Shown piece after piece: positions 42,287 through 51,301 of a stretch of DNA of 64,000 nt; position 1 is the stretch's first letter, and each line of letters starts with the position of its first letter. The notes beneath the pieces were generated by a model. It saw only the letters and a list, made by a program, of their open reading frames with translations, had not been told where the DNA came from and searched no databases. Source of the stretch: an uncultured Varibaculum sp. (lineage in GTDB: Bacteria > Actinomycetota > Actinomycetes > Actinomycetales > Actinomycetaceae); assembly GCA_947255165.1 (NCBI GenBank), contig CAMYFZ010000002.1, positions 5,132 to 69,131 of the forward strand. The letters run 5' to 3'. A program made the translations under genes and the position numbers.

Positions 42287-43463
42287 TTTCGGGCATAGAA
42301 CGAATCTCTGCCACCGCCGAGACTGGCAGCTCGGAAGCAATATCCGTAAGCGCGTATCCAACCTCACCTTCGGTGCCCAGGATCTGACCATTAATGTTCA
42401 CATCCTGGTTGGCGAAAACCTGGTTGATACGACCTAGCACCCCGGGCATATTCGCGTGTAAGAATGCCAAGCGATATAAAGAATCAGGATGCGCGTTCAG
42501 GTTCAAATTGGGCATATTTACGCTCATTTCAGTGCTGCCCCGGTGCCAATATTCAGCTATTTTATGTGCTACAAACTGACCGATATCAAACTGGGCCTCC
42601 AAGGTAGAGCCCCCGATATGCGGAGTCAAAATGGTGTTAGGCAGCCCCAGCAGAGGGGAGTGGAACTCGTTTCCGTTCTTCTTAGGTTCTTCGGGATACA
42701 CATCCACCGCAGCCCCCGAAACTTTTCCGGAACGAATATTCTCTGCTAAGGCCTCCACATCTACCACGGTGCCCCGCGACAAGTTTATGAAAATCACGCC
42801 GTCTTTCATCTGTTCAAACTGGCGCTTGCCGATTAAACCTTCGTTGGATTTACGTCCATCAACGTGCAGGGAAATGAAATCGGCAGTTTTTAGAACTTCA
42901 TCCATAGAGGGTAAAGCGCGGGCATTACCCATAGCCAAACGCTGGGCGGAGTCATAAAAGACTACATTCATTCCCATTGCCTCGGCCAGTACCGAAAGCT
43001 GGGTTCCGATATTTCCATAACCGATGATCCCTAGGGTCTTTCCGCGTACTTCATGTGATCCGGAGGCGCTCTTATTCCAGATTCCGCGTTGTAAATCGTG
43101 GTTACGGGTCTCAATGTGGCGCGCCAGGTTGATGATGTGTCCAATAGCCAGTTCCACCACCGAGCGGGTGTTGGAATAGGGGGCGTTAAAAACCGTGACT
43201 CCGTCTTTCGTTGCAGCTGGTAAATCTACCTGATTGGTCCCGATGCAAAAGCACCCCACTACCTGCAGGCGCGGGCAGGAGGAGATTACCCGCGAGGTGA
43301 TATGAGTCTTTGAGCGGATACCCACGATATCGGCATCTTGCAATCGTTCGATCAAAGCATCCTCGTCTAGAGAGCCTTTGACCCGCTCTATCTCAATGTC
43401 GTAACTGGAAAAAACCTCATCCGCTACCTGGTGCGGATCCTCAAGTAAAACTGCCTTCGTCAT
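42255..43463 (-). CDS. serA: D-3-phosphoglycerate dehydrogenase
   Basis: SerA carries out the first step of serine synthesis (3-phosphoglycerate to phosphohydroxypyruvate, NAD). At 402 aa it is the short ACT-domain form resembling E. coli SerA rather than the long mycobacterial type. It shows the NAD fold [33 protein letters not shown], the catalytic His segment [14 protein letters not shown] and a C-terminal ACT domain ([21 protein letters not shown], about residues 330-400). It converges on nrdR, overlapping it by 32 bases. Confidence 0.95.
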   Translation of the reverse strand: MTKAVLLEDPHQVADEVFSSYDIEIERVKGSLDEDALIERLQDADIVGIRSKTHITSRVISSCPRLQVVGCFCIGTNQVDLPAATKDGVTVFNAPYSNTRSVVELAIGHIINLARHIETRNHDLQRGIWNKSASGSHEVRGKTLGIIGYGNIGTQLSVLAEAMGMNVVFYDSAQRLAMGNARALPSMDEVLKTADFISLHVDGRKSNEGLIGKRQFEQMKDGVIFINLSRGTVVDVEALAENIRSGKVSGAAVDVYPEEPKKNGNEFHSPLLGLPNTILTPHIGGSTLEAQFDIGQFVAHKIAEYWHRGSTEMSVNMPNLNLNAHPDSLYRLAFLHANMPGVLGRINQVFANQDVNINGQILGTEGEVGYALTDIASELPVSAVAEIRSMPETIGLRVLSLR

Positions 43464-43525
43464 GTCTCTATCTTTTCAGCGCGGCCTTTGCTTGGCAAAA
43501 CTGTCCGCTCTGCGGTCCCAACCTA

Positions 43526-45871
43526 TTAGCTCCACCCTTTGGGGAGCTGGCTGGTATATAGGGTGACGAGGTGGCGGGTAGGGCGGGTCATCGCCACGAA
43601 TAAATTTCCGACGCTTTCGGTAGAAATATGGGCCGGTTCCAGCAGAATTACGCTGTCGAACTCCAGTCCTTTGGAAGTAACTGCAGATAGCAAACAAACT
43701 CGATCGCTAATCGGATCGCTACCTACCTCCAGGGAAAGTTGAGAAACCAGAGGGGTAATCTCCGGGAAATCTCCGTCGCTGCAAATCAGGGCAATGCGTC
43801 CTCGCCCTTGACCTAAGGTGCGGTCTAAGTAGCTGACCTCGTCGGTAATAGCTTCGCTTAAAGCTGGGCCGTCAATTGCGGCTACCTTCCTGGTTATCAG
43901 CGAGTCGGGATCTTGTCGGACCGCCTGTACCGGATAGGGGGAGGGGCGGCCGGCAGCGGCAGTAACTGTCTCCGCTAAGTCCATAATCTCTTTGGGAGTG
44001 CGATAACACACCGTTAAATAGGCCTCTTCTTCCAGGGCGTCGCTGGCAGGTCCCAGCAGCTGGCTCCAAGAAGAACCGCCTTTAGTAATCCGCTGGGCTA
44101 GGTCTCCTACCACGGTAAATGAACGCGACGGGCAGCGCCGCAGCAGGCAACGCCAATCCATCGGGGATAGTTCTTGGGCTTCATCGACCACCACGTGTCC
44201 ATAGGTCCAGGTGCGGTCGGCATAGGCTTTCTCCGCTAGAGAACACTCTTCTCGGCTGGCTTCTGCCCGGCGAGCCAGCATATTGGCGGAAACAATTCCG
44301 TCTCCCAGTCCCTGCCCCTCGATCGCAGCCTGAGCACGAGTACGCTCTCGCTCGCGGGCAGCAGATCGGGCACGCCGGGAACTGGGAGAGGTAACGTCTG
44401 GCAAATCTCCGAGAAGTTCCGCTAGCTCATCGAGTAAGGGTACGTCGGCGGGTGTAAAGGCGTCTCCTTTCGGGCGGTAAAGAATTTCTTGTTCCTCGAT
44501 ACTGAATTCGCTGGCAAAGCGGGCAAGGAATGCGGGATATGCATAAAGTCTTCGCAAAAGATCTTGAGCAGAGTAGGGCATCCAACAAAGATTGATTACC
44601 CGGCGGACATTGAGGTTAGAGCGCAAATCTTCACGCACCAGAGCCCGCTCAGAAAGGGCGTCGCGATTGGATTCAATCTCGCCTAAGCCGGCAGCTTGGG
44701 CGGCTATGGTTAGCTCTGCTTGTTCGCGGCGTGTTTCAGTATCTAGGTACTGGTCAGTTAAGGAATCCAACACCTGGGAAACAAAGATTTCCCGCGCCTG
44801 GTTGTGAGGCTTGCCGCTTAGACGCGCTCGGCGAATTGCCTCTTTTACTACTCGCGGATGCAACACCAGTTTAGTTGCGCCCGCCGCTAATTGTTGATCC
44901 GCTTCTGGAACCCGCTGCAAAGAGCGCACCGTATTTTTAATCAGGTTTACCCAGCGTAAATCACCTTTTAAAGCCGCGATCTTCGGGTGTTCTTTTCCCT
45001 GGGCGCCAGTGCCGGGCAATATATTTGCCATGGTGGTGGAGACCACCCCGGTTTCTCCCAGGGCAGGTAATACTTGCTCAATGTAGCGTAAAAAAGCGGG
45101 GGAAGGGCCTACTATCAACACCCCGGATTTCGCTAAGCGTTCTGCCTGTTCATAGAGCAAAAAGGCGGCGCGATGCAATGCCACTGCGGTTTTCCCGGTG
45201 CCCGGCCCGCCCTGGATTACCAGGATTTGGGAGGTGTTAGCGCGGATTATGCGATCTTGTTCCCCTTGAATAGTGGCCACAATATCTCCCATATGGCCGG
45301 AGCGTTCTGCTTGTAGCGATGCCAACAGCGCCCCTTCGCCTTGCAGCTCTACCCCTTCTTGATGTGCATGGGATAGGTCAAAGGGTTCGTCCTCTAGCGA
45401 GGTGACCTTCCGGCGGTGTAAACCGATATGGCGCCGACTAGCCATTCCCATCGGTTGGCGGGCAGTTGCCTGATAAAAGGCAGTAGCGGCGCTGGCCCGC
45501 CAATCCATTAGCACCTGCGAATGGTTGCTATCTTGCAGCCCTACCCGGCCAATATAGAATTCATTGCCCGAAAGGGGAGTCAATTTTCCAAATACGAGGC
45601 GTTCTTCCACTCGTTCTAAGCGGCTAGCTTGATCTCCTAAATGAGCTGCCATTACGTCACGTTCAGAGCGGTTTTGTGGGGAACCAGTGGCGCCTAGTGC
45701 CTGTACCTGGCGTTGACGCTTGCGATAGCCGGTGCGCGCATCATCTAACACCTGGTAGATGCGATCTACTTCCGCCTGCTCACGAGCAAGTTCTGCGGGA
45801 TCAGTCAAGAAGTTCCCCTTCCCTTGAGAAAAGTAGGCGTCTATTATACCCGCTAAATCTGAAAACCGCAT
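43526..45871 (-). CDS. HelD/HelR-like superfamily 1 ATPase (RNA polymerase recycling)
   Basis: This 781-aa UvrD/Rep-type ATPase with an N-terminal coiled region (EQAEVDRIYQVLDDAR) belongs to the class that binds RNA polymerase and removes it from stalled complexes. Motif I is LVIQGGPGTGKTAVALHRAAFLLYE, motif II is YGHVVVDEAQELSPMDWRCL, motif III is FTVVGDLAQR, and the C-terminal motif VAMTRPTRHLVTLY is present. The large insertion between motifs I and II is typical of HelD proteins. In mycobacteria and streptomycetes HelR members protect against rifamycins; whether this one does cannot be read. It diverges from the PAC2 gene with 67 bases between starts. Confidence 0.87.
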   Translation of the reverse strand: MRFSDLAGIIDAYFSQGKGNFLTDPAELAREQAEVDRIYQVLDDARTGYRKRQRQVQALGATGSPQNRSERDVMAAHLGDQASRLERVEERLVFGKLTPLSGNEFYIGRVGLQDSNHSQVLMDWRASAATAFYQATARQPMGMASRRHIGLHRRKVTSLEDEPFDLSHAHQEGVELQGEGALLASLQAERSGHMGDIVATIQGEQDRIIRANTSQILVIQGGPGTGKTAVALHRAAFLLYEQAERLAKSGVLIVGPSPAFLRYIEQVLPALGETGVVSTTMANILPGTGAQGKEHPKIAALKGDLRWVNLIKNTVRSLQRVPEADQQLAAGATKLVLHPRVVKEAIRRARLSGKPHNQAREIFVSQVLDSLTDQYLDTETRREQAELTIAAQAAGLGEIESNRDALSERALVREDLRSNLNVRRVINLCWMPYSAQDLLRRLYAYPAFLARFASEFSIEEQEILYRPKGDAFTPADVPLLDELAELLGDLPDVTSPSSRRARSAARERERTRAQAAIEGQGLGDGIVSANMLARRAEASREECSLAEKAYADRTWTYGHVVVDEAQELSPMDWRCLLRRCPSRSFTVVGDLAQRITKGGSSWSQLLGPASDALEEEAYLTVCYRTPKEIMDLAETVTAAAGRPSPYPVQAVRQDPDSLITRKVAAIDGPALSEAITDEVSYLDRTLGQGRGRIALICSDGDFPEITPLVSQLSLEVGSDPISDRVCLLSAVTSKGLEFDSVILLEPAHISTESVGNLFVAMTRPTRHLVTLYTSQLPKGWS

Positions 45872-45938
45872 AGCTCGGGCGAGGGGCGGTGCGCGAGCGG
45901 CGCATGCCAGGTAGGCTGGACTAAAGAATGGAGGGTAG

Positions 45939-47258
45939 ATGACAGATCGCAGCCGTTTTATAATCCCCGGTCCTGCCTACGAGAATACGCAGGCCGAGGT
46001 GCTGCTCTATGCCTTTTCAGGGGCGATAGATTCCGGCGATATCGGCGGAATGATTATTGAACAGCTCTTGCATGCCCTTCCTCATGAAGAAGTTGCACGT
46101 TTCGCCCTAGAGACGGTGCTGGACTATCGGGCGCGGCGCCCGCGAATAACTATTGAAAATTGGACGATGACGGATATGCGCTATCCCAGTTGCAACCTGG
46201 AGCGGATAACCGATTATTCTGGCCGTAATATTTTGCTGCTGCGCGGTCTGGAACCCGATATCAACTGGGAAGATTTTTCCCTGGCAATTTTTGAGGTTTG
46301 CCAGAAGATGGGGGTAAAACAGGCGGTTGATCTGATGGGGATCGCCGCCAACATCCCCCACACCCGGATTCCCTTCATTAACCAGACTTCTCCGAATCCG
46401 GATCTGCTACCTCCGCAAACCGAGATGCCGGGTACTTTTATCATCACCGCTTCTTTCGGGCAGTATCTGCAGATGCTGTTCAAGATGATTTCGGTGCAAG
46501 CGCGGGGAATTGTGGTGGGGGTTCCCTACTACTTGGCTGATGGGCAGTACCCGCCGGGGGCGGTTAGTGCTATTCAGTATCTTTCAGAAACCATGAATCT
46601 GGATTTGCCGATGGGGGATCTGGAAGCGGCAAGTGCTCAAATGATTAAAGAGGTCAGCGCGCAGCTGGATGAAAATCCAGAGGCCAAAGAACTGATCGAA
46701 AAAATGGAACAGCACTATGATGAGGCGCTGACCCAACCCTGGGGAGAGTTGCATCCTAAGTCTTTGGCGGAATCGGTAGATTCTCGTTCTGGGGATGCGA
46801 TAGCTGAACGTATCGAGAGGTTCTTAGCGCAAGTAAATCCCCAAGACTCCTCAGAAGAAACCGCGGAGGGGCTTTTGGCGGGACGCGACGATTTGCTGGC
46901 TCATCTGGCACAAAAGGTAGCCGCGCGTCAGCGGATCGAAATTAATCCCCGCCTACCCGAGCAGGCAATTAAAGCCGCAGATAGTCAACCTGAAAAATCT
47001 TCCGCTCCGGCTAAAGAGGAAGCTGTCGGCAAGCGGCAAGCAATCGCCGACAAACAGTCGGTTTCTCGCGCAGATGCCCCGAAGGGCAGGTATTTCCCGC
47101 CGCGACGTTCCCATCTAAAGCGCCAGCGGGCGCAGGGTCACTCGGGAAATATTGGTCCCAGTACCCCCGCTCCGCCTCCTGGCAGTAATCAGGAACCCGA
47201 CCCTAAAACAGCTGGGCAGAGCAAAGCAGATGAAGCCGGGGACAGTAGAGAGCACTGA
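45939..47258 (+). CDS. PAC2 family protein
   Basis: This 439-aa protein has a PAC2 (proteasome assembly chaperone 2-like) domain over residues 1-280: NILLLRGLEPDINWEDF, AVDLMGIAANIPHTR, RGIVVGVPYYLAD and LPMGDLEAASAQMIKEV. The family is widespread in actinobacteria; its role is not settled, and no proteasome genes are in this window. Residues 300-439 are low-complexity, charged and proline-rich, probably disordered. It is cotranscribed with dinB, whose start is 3 bases after its stop. Confidence 0.85.
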   Translation: MTDRSRFIIPGPAYENTQAEVLLYAFSGAIDSGDIGGMIIEQLLHALPHEEVARFALETVLDYRARRPRITIENWTMTDMRYPSCNLERITDYSGRNILLLRGLEPDINWEDFSLAIFEVCQKMGVKQAVDLMGIAANIPHTRIPFINQTSPNPDLLPPQTEMPGTFIITASFGQYLQMLFKMISVQARGIVVGVPYYLADGQYPPGAVSAIQYLSETMNLDLPMGDLEAASAQMIKEVSAQLDENPEAKELIEKMEQHYDEALTQPWGELHPKSLAESVDSRSGDAIAERIERFLAQVNPQDSSEETAEGLLAGRDDLLAHLAQKVAARQRIEINPRLPEQAIKAADSQPEKSSAPAKEEAVGKRQAIADKQSVSRADAPKGRYFPPRRSHLKRQRAQGHSGNIGPSTPAPPPGSNQEPDPKTAGQSKADEAGDSREH

Positions 47259-47261
47259 CCG

Positions 47262-48515
47262 GTGAGTAAAGCTCCTCAGTCCGCTGCCGCCAAACGTGAT
47301 TGGGGCAGCGATGATAGCGGAACCCCGATTCTGCATGTCGATATGGATGCTTTTTTCGTAGAGGCGGAGATTCTGCGCAACCCGCAGTTGCGGGGCAAAC
47401 CGGTAATTGTGGGGGGAAAGAGCAATCGGGGAGTGGTTTCCTCAGCCTCCTACGAGGCGAGAGCACAAGGAGTGCACGCCGCGATGCCAGTTTCTCAGGC
47501 CAAACGACTTTGCCCCCAAGCGATAGTTGTCGCCTCCGGGCATGGTTATTACTCGCAGCTGTCGAAAAAAGTGATGAAGATTCTGGGGGAAATCACCCCG
47601 GTGATGGAGCAAATCTCGATTGATGAGGCTTTCTTAGAGGTTTCCGGAGCGCGGAGGAGACTGGGGACTCCCTTAGAAATAGCCCAGCTGTTGCGCCAGC
47701 GGATTCGCGAGGAACTTTCGCTACCGGCCTCGGTAGGAATCGGGCGTAATAAGCTGGTTGCTAAAATTGCATCTGCGCACGCCAAACCGGATGGGATATT
47801 GCTGGTGCCGGCAGAAAAAACTAGGGAGTTTCTACAGATCCTACCGGTGGGCGCCATCCCGGGGATCGGGGCCGCTGCGGGGGCGAAACTGGAGCGCAAA
47901 GGAGTTCAGACGGTTGGACAACTTACCTCTCTAGATATTGCCCAGCTAAATTCGCTGTTCGGAAAGGCTCTAGGGGTGAGGCTGTACCAGCTGTGCCGGG
48001 GGCAAGATTCGCGCCGAGTTGGCGACGGTAGCAAAGAAAAATCCATCGGTACAGAAACCACTTTTCTGCGGGACGTGCATTCCCGGGAGACAATTGCGGC
48101 TACTTTATTGGACCAATCCCATCAGTGTGCGGCCCGGCTGCGAGCTAATGATCTATTAGCCGGCAACGTGACTATCAAACTGCGGGCTGCAGATTTTCGT
48201 ACCTGGACACGCTCTCGCACCCTGCGCCAGCCTACCGACGTTGCCCGCGATATTGCGAGGGCCGCATTGGGATTGTTCGCGAAAGAAAATTTGCCTAAAG
48301 GAGGAATTCGTCTGGCAGGGGTAACCACTAAAGAGTTAATCTCCGCCACCTCTGGGGTTCAGATGGCGTGGGGGAGTGACACTCGCGGACGCGCCACGGA
48401 AATAGCGATGGATAAAATTCACCAAAAATTTGGCGATACTTCCCTCCGCCCGGCTACGCTAGTTACACCAGGAAAGAATGATAGCGCTCCAGGGTATGGA
48501 ACTGAGTCTGACTGA
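47262..48515 (+). CDS. dinB: DNA polymerase IV
   Basis: This 417-aa Y-family translesion polymerase starts with GTG, 3 bases after the PAC2 stop. The catalytic Asp lies in ILHVDMDAFFVEAEI, the DE pair in ISIDEAFLEVSG. GVVSSASYEAR marks the palm/fingers, and the helix-hairpin-helix IPGIGAAAGAKLERKGVQTV follows. The C-terminal beta-clamp-binding tail is not distinct. No SOS box was seen in front of it, although lexA is only 7 kb away. Confidence 0.95.
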   Translation: MSKAPQSAAAKRDWGSDDSGTPILHVDMDAFFVEAEILRNPQLRGKPVIVGGKSNRGVVSSASYEARAQGVHAAMPVSQAKRLCPQAIVVASGHGYYSQLSKKVMKILGEITPVMEQISIDEAFLEVSGARRRLGTPLEIAQLLRQRIREELSLPASVGIGRNKLVAKIASAHAKPDGILLVPAEKTREFLQILPVGAIPGIGAAAGAKLERKGVQTVGQLTSLDIAQLNSLFGKALGVRLYQLCRGQDSRRVGDGSKEKSIGTETTFLRDVHSRETIAATLLDQSHQCAARLRANDLLAGNVTIKLRAADFRTWTRSRTLRQPTDVARDIARAALGLFAKENLPKGGIRLAGVTTKELISATSGVQMAWGSDTRGRATEIAMDKIHQKFGDTSLRPATLVTPGKNDSAPGYGTESD

Positions 48516-48568
48516 GTTAGCTTTTTGTTTTATGCTGGAAGCACCGACGCGGAAAGGAGAGAACTAGC

Positions 48569-48991
48569 ATGGGGCTATCTGAGAAAGAAAAACAGATTCT
48601 CGCAGACATGGAACGCCAATTCTCTGATGTCCGCGTGGATAAAACTCCAGATTCCACGGGTTCAGTGCCGGAAAAATCGCAAAAACTGAACTTTTCTCCT
48701 AAGCTTCTCGCTGCTATGACTTTATTAATCCTAGCGGGGATTGCGCTGCTAATTGTGGGGATTTCTGTTTGGACCATCTCCAAGCTCTTAGCAGTAGCGG
48801 TAGCGGTCGCGGGGTTTGTAGTGGTGCTGTTTGCAGTGACTTTGCCTATGAACTCTCGTTTTTCCGGCTTTGGGGTGAATCCCGGTATATCAGCTGGGAA
48901 ACGCCAATCTTCCGCTAAGGGTCCTTCCGCGGCGCGCTCTTTTAAGCAACGGCAAGAGGACAAGTGGAATCATCGCCACGGCGAGCACTAG
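48569..48991 (+). CDS. DUF3040 small membrane protein
   Basis: This 140-aa protein begins MGLSEKEKQILADMERQF, the hallmark start of actinobacterial DUF3040 proteins. Two adjoining membrane helices follow (AAMTLLILAGIALLIVGISV and LLAVAVAVAGFVVVLFAV, about residues 48-90) and then a basic C-terminal tail. In many actinobacteria this gene lies just upstream of the mraZ division cluster, as here. Function is unknown. AAAGGAGAG precedes the ATG. Confidence 0.9.
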   Translation: MGLSEKEKQILADMERQFSDVRVDKTPDSTGSVPEKSQKLNFSPKLLAAMTLLILAGIALLIVGISVWTISKLLAVAVAVAGFVVVLFAVTLPMNSRFSGFGVNPGISAGKRQSSAKGPSAARSFKQRQEDKWNHRHGEH

Positions 48992-49276
48992 ATAGTTCGT
49001 TTTTCTTTTTGTTTTCCTATCTTTTCTATAAATACCTGACCGCATCCTAAGCAATACGGTTTTGAGCCCTTGGTTGGCTGTCTTTTAACTTCTTACTGCC
49101 CCACTAGCGGCACTGCTTTCCGCAGTTGGCGGTGCCTATCTCTAATCTGCTTATTTTCCTGAAATATCAGTCAGAATCAGATTTTTGCTCCACTTTGATT
49201 CGAATGTTGTCTTCGCAGGTAAGATCGGTAATTTTTTTCGATTAATTTCCTTAAAAAGCCGTTATTATGTACCTAA
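48992..49276 (+). promoter_or_regulatory. A+T-rich leader with the mraZ promoter region
   Basis: The 339-base gene-free stretch before mraZ begins with pyrimidine runs, and a -10-like TATTAT occurs at 49263-49268 directly before the MraZ repeats. No clear -35 or structured RNA was recognised, apart from a weak GCGG/CCGC hairpin around 49109-49136. Confidence 0.45.
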
Positions 49277-49310
49277 GTGGAGGAAAATGGGGTAAAGTGG
49301 AGTTATCTGG
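49277..49310 (+). promoter_or_regulatory. MraZ-binding repeats
   Basis: Four TGG-containing units at exact 10-base spacing: GTGGAGGAAA (49277), ATGGGGTAAA (49287), GTGGAGTTAT (49297) and CTGG (49307), just before the mraZ ribosome site. This matches the tandem TGGGN-type repeats through which MraZ represses the division operon. Confidence 0.8.
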
Positions 49311-49330
49311 TTGGAAAGGAGGAAGCGCCG

Positions 49331-49762
49331 ATGTTTTTAGGTTCCTATGAACCCAAAATGGACGATAAAGGACGCTTGATTCTTCCAGCTAAATTCCGCG
49401 AGCAACTAGCGGGTGGTTTAGTTATCACTCGAGGTCAAGAGCGTTGCCTCTATGTTTTCCCCGCTTTAGAGTTCGAGCGGATGTACCAGGAATTGCGCCA
49501 GGCTCCACTTTCCTCCCGTCAAGGACGTGACTATGTGCGGGTAATGCTCTCCGGTGCCTCTGATGAGATTCCCGATAAACAAGGCAGGATCGTGATACCT
49601 CCCCAGCTGCGTGCCTATGCGGATCTAGGAAAGCAGCTAGCGGTTATTGGCGCCGGTTCTCGAGTTGAGATCTGGAATGCGCAGGCCTGGAAGCAGTACC
49701 TAACCGAACAAGAAGAAACCTTCGCTCAAACCGGAGAGGAAGTGATTCCCGGAATGTTTTAG
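49331..49762 (+). CDS. mraZ: Transcriptional regulator MraZ
   Basis: MraZ is the repressor of the division and cell-wall (dcw) operon, 143 aa. The start ATG at 49331 follows GGAAAGGAGG; a longer frame from 49277 is only the operator. Two AbrB-like swapped-hairpin halves are visible: [23 protein letters not shown], with the DxKGR motif, and [21 protein letters not shown], with the second DxxGR. It heads the operon that follows. Confidence 0.95.
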   Translation: MFLGSYEPKMDDKGRLILPAKFREQLAGGLVITRGQERCLYVFPALEFERMYQELRQAPLSSRQGRDYVRVMLSGASDEIPDKQGRIVIPPQLRAYADLGKQLAVIGAGSRVEIWNAQAWKQYLTEQEETFAQTGEEVIPGMF

Positions 49763-49881
49763 CTTGGAGAACCTGGTCTCTTCCCGAATGCTCTGATGCC
49801 TCTTCCCCGGTAGCAGATCCTCGGGGAGAGCCCTGGTTTTCCAAAAACTTTTCTAACCGTCCCACCCTTCCAAAGGAAAAC

Positions 49882-50868
49882 ATGTCTCTTAGTACCAATT
49901 TTACCCACCAGCCAGTGCTGGCTGAGCGCTGCGTCGCGCTCTTGGGGAAAGGGATTAAGAAAGCGGGAAACGAAGGGAACGCCCTGATTATCGACGCCAC
50001 CTTAGGGTTGGGAGGGCACAGTGAACTTATTTTACAAACCTATCCTCAGGTTCATTTGATCGGAATCGACCGGGATAAGCAGGCATTAGCAAGGGCCAGC
50101 AGGCGCCTGCGCGACTATTCTGCTCGCTTCACGGCAGTCCACGCCACCTATGATGCTATCGGACAAGTGGCGGATGCCTATTTTGATGAAAAATATCCTT
50201 TAGCTGGGATTCTGATGGATTTGGGAGTTTCTTCGCTGCAGCTCGACGATGCTGAGCGCGGTTTTAGCTATGCGCGCGAAGCCGAGTTAGATATGCGGAT
50301 GGATCAAAGCCAGGGTAAAACTGCTGCTGATTTACTCTCTGAGCTTTCGGCCTCTGAACTTACTAAGATTTTGCGAGAGGCGGGAGAAGAAAAGTTTGCT
50401 TCGCGAATTGCCCGGGCTATAGTCCAGAAGCGAGAAGAAACTCCGCTCACTTCCTCCTCGCAGCTGGTAGAAATCGTACGAGCAGCTATACCCGCTCCTG
50501 CGCGCCGCACGGGGGGTAATCCAGCTAAAAGAACTTTCCAGGCCTTGCGGATAGCAGTTAATCAAGAACTGAGCATCCTAAAAGCTGCGGTGCCCCGCGC
50601 CCTCGAGAGCCTCGCTCCCGGAGGGGTGATGGTGGTGGAAGCTTACCAATCCCTCGAGGATCGGATAGTTAAACACGCATTTCAACAGGTAGCAGCGCCG
50701 GCGAGCCTGGAAGGGATTCCGGTACGCGAAACACCGCACTTCGAACTTTTGATCAACGGAGCCGAAAAAGCCGGAGAAACAGAAGTAACCAGAAATCCTC
50801 GCGCCGCATCGGTGCGGTTGCGAGCGATTGCGAAGTTAATTGAATCAGCAGAAAGGAACGGGGACTAA
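49882..50868 (+). CDS. rsmH: 16S rRNA (cytosine1402-N4)-methyltransferase RsmH
   Basis: RsmH (MraW) methylates C1402 in the ribosomal P site. At 328 aa it has family length. The start FTHQPVLAERCVALL is typical. SAM motif I is IIDATLGLGGHSELIL, and LIGIDRDKQAL and ILMDLGVSSLQLDDAERGF follow. The C-terminal KRTFQALRIAVNQELSIL is the conserved family signature. The gap of 119 bases after mraZ has no other feature. ftsL starts one base after its stop. Confidence 0.96.
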   Translation: MSLSTNFTHQPVLAERCVALLGKGIKKAGNEGNALIIDATLGLGGHSELILQTYPQVHLIGIDRDKQALARASRRLRDYSARFTAVHATYDAIGQVADAYFDEKYPLAGILMDLGVSSLQLDDAERGFSYAREAELDMRMDQSQGKTAADLLSELSASELTKILREAGEEKFASRIARAIVQKREETPLTSSSQLVEIVRAAIPAPARRTGGNPAKRTFQALRIAVNQELSILKAAVPRALESLAPGGVMVVEAYQSLEDRIVKHAFQQVAAPASLEGIPVRETPHFELLINGAEKAGETEVTRNPRAASVRLRAIAKLIESAERNGD

Positions 50869-50869
50869 A

Positions 50870-51292
50870 ATGCCTAATTCCGCCGCTCTCAGACAGAAAG
50901 CCCCATTTAAGAGGAGGCCGATTCGCGCTCAAAAGCAGAATCGCTTACGAATAGTTGGGGAAGATCCGACCCTGAAGAAACGATCGCCCCTGGTGGCAAA
51001 ACTCTTTGCGGCTGCCTTAACTTTGGTGGCTCTGATTGTTTCTCCATTGCTGATCAATACGCAATTGGCGATTATCTCTTACCAGATCCATGACGACCAG
51101 GTGCAGCTCGCACAAATAAAAGAAGATAATCAGCGGGTACAATCCCAGGTAAACCTGAAGTCCAGCCCCGAGAGGGTACGGAAAGCGGCATTGGATGCCG
51201 GGTATGTCCCGGCGGGAGAGACCGGATACGTTACTCTGAAAACAAGCAAAATTGAGGGAGGTACTCCTCCGATTTCGGCAGCTAAGGAATAA
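50870..51292 (+). CDS. ftsL: Cell division protein FtsL-like
   Basis: This 140-aa single-pass membrane protein is located between rsmH and ftsI, the invariant place of ftsL. The basic cytoplasmic N-terminus (residues 1-45) is followed by one helix (LVAKLFAAALTLVALIVSPLLI) and an extracytoplasmic coiled-coil segment (YQIHDDQVQLAQIKEDNQRV) that would pair with a DivIC/FtsB partner. The assignment rests mainly on position and architecture, as the family has little sequence conservation. The start has GAAAGGAACGGGG upstream. Confidence 0.85.
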   Translation: MPNSAALRQKAPFKRRPIRAQKQNRLRIVGEDPTLKKRSPLVAKLFAAALTLVALIVSPLLINTQLAIISYQIHDDQVQLAQIKEDNQRVQSQVNLKSSPERVRKAALDAGYVPAGETGYVTLKTSKIEGGTPPISAAKE

Positions 51293-51301
51293 AAGAGATC
51301 T

